A stretch of DNA of 6,553 nucleotides from contig DUOU01000041.1 of assembly GCA_012838685.1 (NCBI GenBank), positions 1 to 6,553 on the forward strand, written 5' to 3'. Under the pieces are notes generated by a model. The model searched no databases, had not been told where the DNA came from, and was given only the letters and a program-made list of their open reading frames with translations. The translations under genes were made by a program, and so were the position numbers. This document shows positions 1-6,314 of the stretch, one piece after another (within the stretch, counting starts at the first letter, position 1; each line of letters begins with the position of its first letter). This DNA is from Bacteroidota bacterium (GTDB lineage: Bacteria; Bacteroidota; Bacteroidia; Bacteroidales; VadinHA17).

Positions 1-206
1 GAAGGGAAAAAGCTGTGGGAATAGGGGCAAATGTTATAATGCCAAACCTCTCTCCCCCGGAACAGAGGGAGAAGTATATGATTTATGATAATAAAATGTT
101 CACGGGAGTGGAGGCTTCCGAGTCAATTGCGTTATTGGAAAAGCAATTGAACAGTATAGGATATAGAATATCGGTCAGTAGGGGCGACTTCAAAAAAGAT
201 ACCTGA
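1..206 (+). CDS. hydE: HydE, [FeFe] hydrogenase H-cluster maturation radical SAM protein (C-terminal end only, 5'-truncated by window edge)
   Basis: Only the last 67 full codons are present; the first complete codon is at 3-5 and the stop TGA at 204-206. The reading continues in frame to the window edge, so the GTG at 15 is an internal codon, not a start. The segment GANVIMPNLSPPEQREKY, followed by an IYDNK block and ending IGYRISVSRGD, fits from memory the C-terminal end of HydE. HydE is the radical SAM enzyme that, with HydG and HydF, builds the diiron site of [FeFe] hydrogenase in the cytoplasm. BioB, a related enzyme, does not share this ending. Odd point: where many HydE proteins have a C-x7-C-x2-C set for an auxiliary Fe-S cluster, this one reads F, S and L, so that site is lost. 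The catalytic CxxxCxxC motif would lie upstream of the window and cannot be checked. Confidence 0.82.
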   Translation, partial: REKAVGIGANVIMPNLSPPEQREKYMIYDNKMFTGVEASESIALLEKQLNSIGYRISVSRGDFKKDT

Positions 207-333
207 ATAGATCGGCCTCTTTATCGCTCTCAAAGATTATAGATTGTTTGTTGGTAAAATAGTACCTGCTATTGGAATAACTTCAATGGCCGATGCCAGT
301 TTGGGATTGTTAGGCGGAAACTCCAATTAGTTG

Positions 334-360
334 GCGCATTCAAATGCGCGAAATATTTTA
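334..360 (+). terminator. Probable terminator hairpin between hydE and the convergent 203-aa gene
   Basis: GCGCATT (334-340) and AATGCGC (343-349) form a perfect 7-bp inverted repeat; in practice this is a 6-bp stem with a four-base loop. It is followed on the + strand by an AT-rich stretch (351-363, including TTTTATTT) rather than a clean T run. It lies 128 bp after the hydE stop and 35 bp after the stop of the opposing gene, so it may end transcription from either side. The gap between hydE and the hairpin is long for a simple terminator, which lowers confidence. Confidence 0.5.
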
Positions 361-383
361 TTTGGTGACCAATACAATACCAG

Positions 384-995
384 TTATTTGTTGAGTCCTT
401 TCAGTTTTTGTATCTCCCTGAAATGCTCAACATTTGTTTTTTCCCTTTCGATGCGTACTTTTTGTTTATAGGCATCAAATTCTTCCGACAGATCGCTATG
501 TTTCTTTTTGGTCTCTTTGGTTATAGAAAGACTCCTTTTATATGCTATGAAACCCGATATCAAAGCCACGAGCAAGGCAATAATGATAGTCCATAAAATA
601 GTGTTGTACAGGTTTTTATTTATAGGGATGCCAAAAAACTTAATGGAGTCTCTCATATTTGTGGCCTCCAGTAGCTGGCTGTTTGTACTGTTTACAACAC
701 TTTTCAGGGAATCGATGCTTTTGTTCAATTCGGCCACAGTTAATCTTAAGGTGTTGTTTTTATTTTTTTCCAGGTTAAGGGAATCAAGTGAATTTTTCGT
801 GAACAATTGATAATAGTCTTCGCGAATCGCGCGATAATTGTCATATGTTCTTGTACGGTATGTGAGGGTTTTTATCTGCGATACCAGTGTCCCGTTGTTC
901 AGTGTGTCCAATACAGTGGCCTGTGAACTGGCTTCGTGCGAAAAACAGAGTAGCGCTATCATTATTAGCATACATTTTATTGCCGATCTTCCCAT
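384..995 (-). CDS. Signal-peptide-bearing, single-pass membrane coiled-coil protein; Bacteroidetes family often mislabelled 'tRNA (guanine-N1)-methyltransferase'
   Basis: The protein has 203 residues. A signal peptide spans about 1-25 (hydrophobic CMLIMIALLCF, then ASSQ). A polar, probably helical segment follows at about 65-118 with repeated SLDSLNLEKN and SIDSLKSV-like spacing. Next come the block FFGIPINKNLYNTILW (120-135) and one strong transmembrane helix at about 131-152. A charged coiled coil rich in K and E fills 156-199. The inferred topology is N-terminal part in the periplasm and C-terminal coiled coil in the cytoplasm. The YNTILWTII block and architecture match, from memory, a widespread Bacteroidetes family of unknown function. 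That family often carries a tRNA (guanine-N1)-methyltransferase name, but no SAM-binding or TrmD-like motif is visible, so the name is not supported. The gene is divergent from DPP IV and convergent with hydE, so it appears monocistronic. The start at 995 is chosen because it yields the signal peptide; no Shine-Dalgarno is seen. Confidence 0.85.
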   Translation of the reverse strand: MGRSAIKCMLIMIALLCFSHEASSQATVLDTLNNGTLVSQIKTLTYRTRTYDNYRAIREDYYQLFTKNSLDSLNLEKNKNNTLRLTVAELNKSIDSLKSVVNSTNSQLLEATNMRDSIKFFGIPINKNLYNTILWTIIIALLVALISGFIAYKRSLSITKETKKKHSDLSEEFDAYKQKVRIEREKTNVEHFREIQKLKGLNK

Positions 996-1037
996 GCTGT
1001 TATTATTTATCTTATTTGTATTACTCTTAAAAAACTG

Positions 1038-1066
1038 TTTGATTTGTGATGTAATAGGTATTTTTG
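1038..1066 (+). promoter_or_regulatory. Candidate promoter for the DPP IV gene
   Basis: TATTTTTG at 1059-1066 is the only exact TAnnTTTG match I find on the + strand between 996 and 1181. TTTG occurs upstream at 1038-1041, but the 17-bp spacer is shorter than the usual 19-21 bp. Transcription would begin near 1073, leaving a leader of about 110 nt before the ATG at 1182. The leader is extremely AT-rich and shows no riboswitch-like structure by eye. Confidence 0.3.
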
Positions 1067-1093
1067 TAAACTTAAGTTCAAATTATTCACCTC

Positions 1094-1124
1094 CAAAATT
1101 AAAAAGAATGAATAAAAAATCAAT
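1094..1124 (-). promoter_or_regulatory. Candidate Bacteroidetes-type promoter for the 203-aa membrane protein gene
   Basis: Read on the - strand, 1101-1094 is TAATTTTG, an exact match to the Bacteroidetes -7 consensus TAnnTTTG. A 19-bp spacer separates it from ATTG (1124-1121), a 3-of-4 match to the -33 TTTG. Transcription would begin near 1087, giving a leader of about 90 nt. The region is very AT-rich, so chance matches are possible; a second TAATTTTG on this strand at 1182-1175 shows this. Confidence 0.42.
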
Positions 1125-1181
1125 TTTTTGGAATCCAATAAATATTAAATATCCATTTTTATCTAAATCGACGACAAAATT

Positions 1182-3329
1182 ATGAATAATAGTAAATTTA
1201 AAACGAACGTTTTTATATTAACATTGCTTGCGGCTCAATTTTTTTTGTTGAACGTTAATGCGCAATTCACAGGAAACGAACCAGTAGTTCTTGGATGGGA
1301 AGATGATTCACATTTTCTTGTAGGCTTGACAGATGCGGATGGCAGGGAGAGTGTAATGAGCGTGAACGTAAAGAATGGCAGGAGCGTTGCTTCCGGTATA
1401 CCGGTTTCACAATATGAGGAGCTTGCCGAATCCCTTTCACACCTGGAAACAATATCCAGAAGGGATATTATTGACAATAATTATCAATCTGTTGTCAAGA
1501 CAAGGGATAATGATCTCTTTCTTATAAGGAGGGGTGAATCCGGATTTCGCAGATTGACAAATGATCCGCAAATTGAAGTAAATGCCAGGTTTAGTCCCGA
1601 TGGGGGGAAGCTGGCCTATACAAAGGACAAGGATCTTTATGTGTTCGATATCGATGCCCATAAAGAGGTTAGGTTGACTTATGACGCTTCAGATAAAATA
1701 TCCAATGGTTACGCGTCATGGGTCTATATGGAAGAGATTTTGGGCAGAACGAGCAATTACGCTGCTTTCTGGTGGTCGCCCGATGGTTCCAAAATTGCGT
1801 TCTTGAGAAGCGATGAGTCGGATATTCCCGATTTTGTGCTGAACAGGCTTGATCAACCCGACGGTTTGCATGGAACTCTCGAGGTTGGAGCTTATCCGAA
1901 AGCCGGTGAGCCCACTCCCAAAGTTAAGATGGGGATAGCCGATGTGAAAACGGGAGAGATAATATGGGCTGACATTGATTATTCGATTGATCAGTATATA
2001 GCATGGCCATTTTGGACCCCCAACAGCGAGCAGTTGGCTATCCAGATATTGAACAGGGACCAGGACGAGTTGAAGATAGTTGTAGCGGATGCCAATACCG
2101 GAGATATTTCTGAGATTTATATGGAGAAGAACAACACATGGGTTGAGTTCAGGGAGGATGTTTATGTTATGAAAGATGGCAGCGGCTTTATTTTAAGAAG
2201 CTACAAAAATGGTTGGGAGAATCTATACTACTACGACTGGAAAGGAGGATTGATATCCCAGTTGACAGATTTTGATTTCAGGGTCACATCAATAGCAGGT
2301 GTGGATGAGGATAAAAAGGTGCTCTATTTTACAGCTACCGGTGAAGAATCTACCGATGGAAATTTCTATAAGGTAAACTTGAACGGAAAAGACCTTGTAA
2401 GGATTACCAGGGGGGAAGGAACACACAATGTGTCCGTATCGACAAAGGGGAACTATTTTGTTGATACATGGAGTAGTGTGGCTGAAAAAGGGGGAATAGA
2501 TGTTTACGATAAAAACGGAAAATTGGTTTTGGAGTATAGTAGGTTCAAACATCCCGAAACAGCGCCCAAAAGGGAACTAATAAAGATAACAACCTCTGAT
2601 GGTCTTTTTGAAATGCCGGCAATAATAACCTATCCCGTTGGGTTTGACACATCGGGGAAGTATCCCGTGTTGTTCAAGATTTATGGGGGGCCGGACAGCA
2701 AAAATGTTTACAACAGATGGCAGGGAGACTCCCCATCGTGGTACACTGAAAACGGAATTATCGTTTTTGCGGTTGACCACAGAGGTTCAGGTCATTTCGG
2801 TAAAAGGGGATTGGATTATCTATATCGGAATCTGGGGGAGTGGGAGCTGCTCGATTATATCGATGCGGTAAAATGGCTCACTTCGCTGCCCTATGTCGAC
2901 GATAAAAGGATAGGTATAAACGGCACCTCCTATGGCGGTTATATGAGCTGTTTGGCGCTTACAAAAGGGGCAGGATACTGGACACACGGTTTTGCCGGCT
3001 CTTCGGTGACTGATTGGAGATTGTACGATAATGTTTATACTGAGAGATATATGGATACCCCCCAGGACAACCAGGCAGGATACGACAACGGTTCAGTATT
3101 GACCTATGCCGACAAACTGGAGGGCAAATTATACCTGAACCACGGGGATATAGATGATAACGTCCATTTGCAGAATTCGCTATGGTTGATATCAAAATTG
3201 CAGGATCTGGGCAAAAGTTTCAGGTTTATGCTTTACCCCGATCAGAGGCATGGTTTCAGTTCCACCAAAAGAGCCCACTCAACATCGGAAGAGCGGGCTT
3301 TCTGGATGGAACATTTCTTTGGAGAGTAA
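1182..3329 (+). CDS. dpp4: Dipeptidyl peptidase IV (S9B family serine exopeptidase), secreted
   Basis: The 715-residue protein is close to the usual length of bacterial DPP IV. It cleaves X-Pro (and X-Ala) dipeptides from peptide N-termini in the periplasm or at the cell surface. A signal peptide covers about 1-28 (cleavage likely near VNA/QF). The N-terminal beta-propeller spans about 80-450 and carries the SWVYMEEI motif; Glu184-Glu185 match the pair that binds the substrate amino terminus. The alpha/beta-hydrolase domain spans about 480-715. Its triad is Ser583 in GTSYGGYM, Asp658 in HGDIDDNVH and His690 in DQRHGF. Tyr501 (YGGP) fits the oxyanion-hole tyrosine, and Tyr615 and Tyr619 in LYDNVYTERYMD fit the S1 pocket. 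Only the residue before the nucleophile differs from the classic GWSYGG, being Thr. No Type IX secretion domain is seen at the C-terminus. The start is fixed by the signal peptide. The stop lies 22 bp from the stop of the convergent receptor gene. Confidence 0.96.
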   Translation: MNNSKFKTNVFILTLLAAQFFLLNVNAQFTGNEPVVLGWEDDSHFLVGLTDADGRESVMSVNVKNGRSVASGIPVSQYEELAESLSHLETISRRDIIDNNYQSVVKTRDNDLFLIRRGESGFRRLTNDPQIEVNARFSPDGGKLAYTKDKDLYVFDIDAHKEVRLTYDASDKISNGYASWVYMEEILGRTSNYAAFWWSPDGSKIAFLRSDESDIPDFVLNRLDQPDGLHGTLEVGAYPKAGEPTPKVKMGIADVKTGEIIWADIDYSIDQYIAWPFWTPNSEQLAIQILNRDQDELKIVVADANTGDISEIYMEKNNTWVEFREDVYVMKDGSGFILRSYKNGWENLYYYDWKGGLISQLTDFDFRVTSIAGVDEDKKVLYFTATGEESTDGNFYKVNLNGKDLVRITRGEGTHNVSVSTKGNYFVDTWSSVAEKGGIDVYDKNGKLVLEYSRFKHPETAPKRELIKITTSDGLFEMPAIITYPVGFDTSGKYPVLFKIYGGPDSKNVYNRWQGDSPSWYTENGIIVFAVDHRGSGHFGKRGLDYLYRNLGEWELLDYIDAVKWLTSLPYVDDKRIGINGTSYGGYMSCLALTKGAGYWTHGFAGSSVTDWRLYDNVYTERYMDTPQDNQAGYDNGSVLTYADKLEGKLYLNHGDIDDNVHLQNSLWLISKLQDLGKSFRFMLYPDQRHGFSSTKRAHSTSEERAFWMEHFFGE

Positions 3330-3351
3330 ATTAAGCTCCGATTATATATTA

Positions 3352-5718
3352 TTACAGTTTGTTGCCAATTTTTACCCCAAAATAGATCGATCTGGGAGAT
3401 ATTGGACCATATACATAAGAGGGGTCGCGGTCAATTCCTGTGTCAAAATCTTTTTGGTAAGAATTGGCGATGTTTTTGGCGCCCACGAACAGCTGCACTG
3501 TTGCCCCGTTGATTTTTATGTTGTATGTCAACTTCGCGCCAACATCCCAAAATGGATCGGTTCGGCGAAGTTCGCCCAGATCGGGATCGGTATATATACC
3601 GAAGTATGGAACATACATTTTACCGGTATATGTACCAGTTGCCGAGAGACAGAAGTTTTCTATAAAATCCCAGTCGACATTCATATACCCATAGTTTGAT
3701 GGTGTGCGGAAGAATTTTTTGGTGTTGAACTCATGAGGAGTATCGTAAAGGCTCGATTGCATGGTGAAACCGGAAATCAAGTAGAACTTTTGCAGCGGTT
3801 TGACCTTTAGCTCAATATTTGCCCCCTTTACAACTGCTCCACCTTCTGAGTTTCTCCTTGTATATATGACCTCTCCGTTAGCATCCGGTAAACCAATTTC
3901 ATTGATAAACGGATCTTCCAGCCTGGTGTAAAAACCTTCGATCAACAAGCCGGTTGTTGTTGTTCCTATCAACTTGTTGAAGTCTATTGAAGCCATCAAG
4001 CTTCTGCTTGTCTCCTGTTTCAGTTCGGGATCGTTTTCGTGGAATACTTTCCTGGAACCTGAAGTTTCAATATGCAGATCCTCGTCAAATATCTGGGGAG
4101 CTCTGTAGCCCTGGGAATAACTGATCCTTGCCCGCAAAGATTTGACTATTTCATACATAAAACTCAATCTGGGACTGAATACGTTGCCGCTCTTCACGGA
4201 GTTCTCAAGGCTTTTGTCCGTAACCGTATAATGGTCGACCCGGCCACCAACACCAATTTTTAATTTGTTGATTTTCAAATCGTACTGGAGGAACACTCCT
4301 GATGTTATGGAGGACTGATCGGATATAACTGTATTCTCGGTATGGGGGATTTCCACTATTGATCCATTATCGATTACCGCAACATCAAGATCGGGATAAC
4401 CCATTTTTTTGTCGACCAAAAAGCCACCGGTATTTTCAATCCCGGCAATAAGAGTACCCAGATCAAAATCGGCTTTGTACTGTATTCCTGTGTTATATGT
4501 CAGGTCTCTTGTGTTCCCATAGTCGGATAACGATTTAAGTGCTCCATAATATGAGTCCCTGACAAGTCGCTGTGTCGACACAAAAACCGAAAGCATATCA
4601 TTTTTTCGGAAATACTTTTCAAATGTAAGAGCGGCTGTTTTTATGTCGTGATCGACCGATTCACTCAAATCTCTTTCATGTTCGGGATAATCCTGTTTGT
4701 TCCCCCCATCGCGTTCCTCGGTAATATTGAAAAAGTCAAATGTAATCTTTCCTCTTGTGCCTATCCTGTGGTAGAACCTGGTGCCTACGGTAAGATTCTC
4801 CATTGACGATATTTCCGAGAAACCGTCGCCGTTGGCGTCAAACATATCCCTGCTCCTGGTAAAACCGTATAGAGCTATACCTGTTTTATTGTCGTCTGAT
4901 GTCATAGAGGTATTGAAATTCAGGGAGTAATCAGGTGCTGTTCCTCCCGTGCCTTCCAAGCCAACGCCCGTTAGATTGGTATTGAAGGCGATCTCGTAGG
5001 AGTTGGTTTCAGGTTCCTTCAAAATTATATTTATTGTGCCCGCGATCGCATTGCCGCCGTACAGCGCGGAACCTCCGCCCCGAGTCACCTCAACCTTCTC
5101 TACCATGGTTGCCGGAATAAGTTCCAACCCATATACTCCGGCAAGACCGCTGAAAATAGGTCTGCTATTGATCAATATTTGGGAATAAGGTCCCTCCATA
5201 CCGTTCATCCTGACCTGGGTGAATCCGCAATTTTGACAATTGTTCTCGATTCTTATGCCCGGCGTGAAAGAGAGACCTTCGCTAAGTGTAACTGCTTGTG
5301 AGGATGTGAATAATTTTGTGGAAATGGTGTTCACAATGGAGAGGGATTCCACTCTTTTGATTTCTCCCCTATTGGCGGTAACAACAATTTCATCAAGGCC
5401 TAAAATATCTTCCTCTATATCAAAGTTGACCTCCAATGTTTCATTGTTGTTTATTGAAATAGTTTCTGATTTTTGTTTGTAGCCTATACACTGGACCCGT
5501 AGGTTATAAGTTCCGGATGGTATGTTGGTTAATCTGAAATGGCCTGTTTCGTCGGTTGTAACGCCAATGGTTGTCCCTTCCAGACTGACAGTGGCGAAGG
5601 GTATATGTTCACCGTTGGATATTACATGGCCAATTATATGCGCATCAGATTTTTTTTGTGGATATATTATTGGCGCCGATATCATAAATATCATAAGCAC
5701 TGTTATAAGTTTCTTCAT
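3352..5718 (-). CDS. TonB-dependent outer-membrane receptor with N-terminal carboxypeptidase-regulatory-like domain; substrate unknown, possibly metal or metal complex
   Basis: An energised 22-strand barrel that imports a ligand across the outer membrane using TonB. I chose the ATG at 5718 (788 residues) because MKKLITVLMIFMISAPIIYPQ is then a normal signal peptide; the frame also opens at 5757, adding 13 residues with no signal character. In 788-residue numbering: CarboxypepD_reg-like beta-sandwich at about 25-105, a TonB-box-like DEIVVTANR at 109-117, plug domain at about 122-235 ending in VEVTRGGGSALYGGNAIAGTINI, then the barrel to the C-terminus. The plug has a CxxC pair (Cys161 and Cys164, in NCQNC). 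The barrel carries SQGYRAPQIFDEDLHIE near 535-551 and ends with YVYGPISPRSIYFGVKI, both typical of a common Bacteroidetes receptor family. No SusD-like partner is adjacent, so a SusCD glycan system is unlikely. The gene lies downstream of a His-rich membrane protein on the same strand, which hints at metal uptake (inference only). Confidence 0.93.
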   Translation of the reverse strand: MKKLITVLMIFMISAPIIYPQKKSDAHIIGHVISNGEHIPFATVSLEGTTIGVTTDETGHFRLTNIPSGTYNLRVQCIGYKQKSETISINNNETLEVNFDIEEDILGLDEIVVTANRGEIKRVESLSIVNTISTKLFTSSQAVTLSEGLSFTPGIRIENNCQNCGFTQVRMNGMEGPYSQILINSRPIFSGLAGVYGLELIPATMVEKVEVTRGGGSALYGGNAIAGTINIILKEPETNSYEIAFNTNLTGVGLEGTGGTAPDYSLNFNTSMTSDDNKTGIALYGFTRSRDMFDANGDGFSEISSMENLTVGTRFYHRIGTRGKITFDFFNITEERDGGNKQDYPEHERDLSESVDHDIKTAALTFEKYFRKNDMLSVFVSTQRLVRDSYYGALKSLSDYGNTRDLTYNTGIQYKADFDLGTLIAGIENTGGFLVDKKMGYPDLDVAVIDNGSIVEIPHTENTVISDQSSITSGVFLQYDLKINKLKIGVGGRVDHYTVTDKSLENSVKSGNVFSPRLSFMYEIVKSLRARISYSQGYRAPQIFDEDLHIETSGSRKVFHENDPELKQETSRSLMASIDFNKLIGTTTTGLLIEGFYTRLEDPFINEIGLPDANGEVIYTRRNSEGGAVVKGANIELKVKPLQKFYLISGFTMQSSLYDTPHEFNTKKFFRTPSNYGYMNVDWDFIENFCLSATGTYTGKMYVPYFGIYTDPDLGELRRTDPFWDVGAKLTYNIKINGATVQLFVGAKNIANSYQKDFDTGIDRDPSYVYGPISPRSIYFGVKIGNKL

Positions 5719-5903
5719 TTTTTGGGATTTAATTGTAATACAATAAAGTCGCATCAACAGTCTAAGGTGTTTTGAAAAGCGACAAACAGACGGTAAAACC
5801 CGCTGAATTATTGAAAGCGGGCATCGGCAAATTCAGATGATCCGCGATATTTGGTATACAATTGATAAAGTCAAATATCCAATGCCTGCTTTTATAATCC
5901 TGT
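5719..5903. other. Spacer between the His-rich membrane protein and the TonB receptor
   Basis: This 185-bp gap separates two same-strand genes. It holds the terminator-like hairpin at 5795-5821. On the - strand a TTTG (5786-5783) could serve as a -33 element, but no good TAnnTTTG box follows at the right distance, so I cannot place a promoter for the receptor. The sequence before the receptor start (CCCAAAAA) contains no Shine-Dalgarno. Confidence 0.5.
5795..5821 (-). terminator. Rho-independent terminator or attenuator hairpin after the His-rich protein gene
   Basis: On the - strand CCCGCT (5821-5816) and AGCGGG (5804-5799) form a perfect GC-rich 6-bp stem with an 11-base loop. TTTT (5798-5795) follows at once. 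It is about 80 nt after the stop of the 120-aa gene and about 75 nt before the receptor start. It may separate the two genes, or reduce read-through if they share the upstream promoter. Confidence 0.6.
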
Positions 5904-6266
5904 TTAAATGAGATAGGGAGGACCCCTTGGGAATCTCTCTTTGTTGAATAGATTTTGGCCAATTTCAAAGGATTCAGGAATATATCCTTTGTTCGCGAAG
6001 TTTATAATTATATTCAATCCGTAAACAACAGGAACAATAAGATAAATTAACCCGGCAATGAAATGTAACAGTTGATAGCTGTTGTTTGAGTGCGAATGGT
6101 TCGTTTCCACGTCTCTATTTCCATATGGATATGGGTGGGAGTGGACAACGGTTATTCCATCAACAATGTGAACATGGACATTTAGAGTAATGCTCCAGAA
6201 AAACAATGCGAACAGTACAGTGAAAAACCATCCGACAAAATATTTTTTCCCTCTAATTGTTCCCAT
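5904..6266 (-). CDS. Small two-helix membrane protein with histidine-rich (triple HxH) loop; putative metal-binding protein
   Basis: The protein has 120 residues. Transmembrane helix 1 lies at about 10-29 (YFVGWFFTVLFALFFWSI) and helix 2 at about 66-90 (LLHFIAGLIYLIVPVVYGLN). Between them is a polar loop of about 36 residues with HVH (31-33), HSH (42-44), HSH (57-59), and His68 at the start of helix 2. The positive charges before helix 1 (RGKK) place the N-terminus in the cytoplasm and the loop in the periplasm. The tail (91-120) is hydrophilic and ends RFPRGPPYLI. The loop phrase IVDGITVVHSHPYPYG resembles, from memory, small His-rich Bacteroidetes proteins of unknown function found near TonB receptors. 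The spaced HxH motifs suit Zn, Cu, Ni or Co binding, but no enzyme or transporter fold is recognised. It is the first gene of a possible two-gene unit with the receptor. The start is 18 nt after the promoter's -7 box, with no Shine-Dalgarno. Confidence 0.8.
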   Translation of the reverse strand: MGTIRGKKYFVGWFFTVLFALFFWSITLNVHVHIVDGITVVHSHPYPYGNRDVETNHSHSNNSYQLLHFIAGLIYLIVPVVYGLNIIINFANKGYIPESFEIGQNLFNKERFPRGPPYLI

Positions 6267-6283
6267 TTGTAAGTTTTGATGGG

Positions 6284-6314
6284 CAAAGTTAATAATTAAT
6301 GGTTTTTAAACAAT
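6284..6314 (-). promoter_or_regulatory. Promoter for the His-rich membrane protein gene
   Basis: On the - strand TAACTTTG (6291-6284) matches TAnnTTTG exactly. It is separated by 19 bp from ATTG (6314-6311), a 3-of-4 match to the -33 TTTG. The same ATTG-N19 arrangement occurs in front of the 203-aa gene. The predicted transcript start, near 6277, gives a leader of only about 11 nt. The spacer contains the imperfect palindrome TTAATAATTAA (6289-6299), which could be an operator but is just as likely AT-rich chance. Confidence 0.52.

Noticed and set aside
1010..1094. Perfect GGAGGTG on the - strand (1094-1088) followed by a 25-27 codon frame starting with GTG or TTG.
   Set aside because: The GGAGGTG overlaps the predicted -7 box and lies upstream of the predicted transcript start. 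Bacteroidetes rarely depend on such sites, and the short peptide has no recognisable features.
3272..3299. Inverted repeat AGCCC...GGGCT followed by TTTCT near the end of the DPP IV gene.
   Set aside because: It is inside the coding region, with a long loop and a weak T run; it is probably a codon-level coincidence.
3250..3699. 149-codon open frame on the + strand running over the convergent gene ends.
   Set aside because: It is antisense to the receptor 3' end and out of frame with DPP IV. Its translation has no domain character, whereas both overlapped genes are clearly real.
5719..5757. Upstream ATG of the receptor gene at 5757, adding 13 residues.
   Set aside because: The extension (MMRLYCITIKSQK) precedes a complete signal peptide that begins at the ATG at 5718, so the later start is preferred.
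5719..5903. Cobalamin or other riboswitch in the receptor leader.
   Set aside because: I looked for conserved B12-box-like and other aptamer landmarks and saw none; only a simple terminator-like hairpin is present.
5762..5968. Open frame of 68 codons on the - strand overlapping the end of the His-rich protein gene and filling the spacer before the receptor.
   Set aside because: It starts inside the 120-aa gene in another frame, contains the terminator-like hairpin, and has no recognisable domain. The 120-aa protein already ends in a plausible tail, so a frameshifted extension is not needed.
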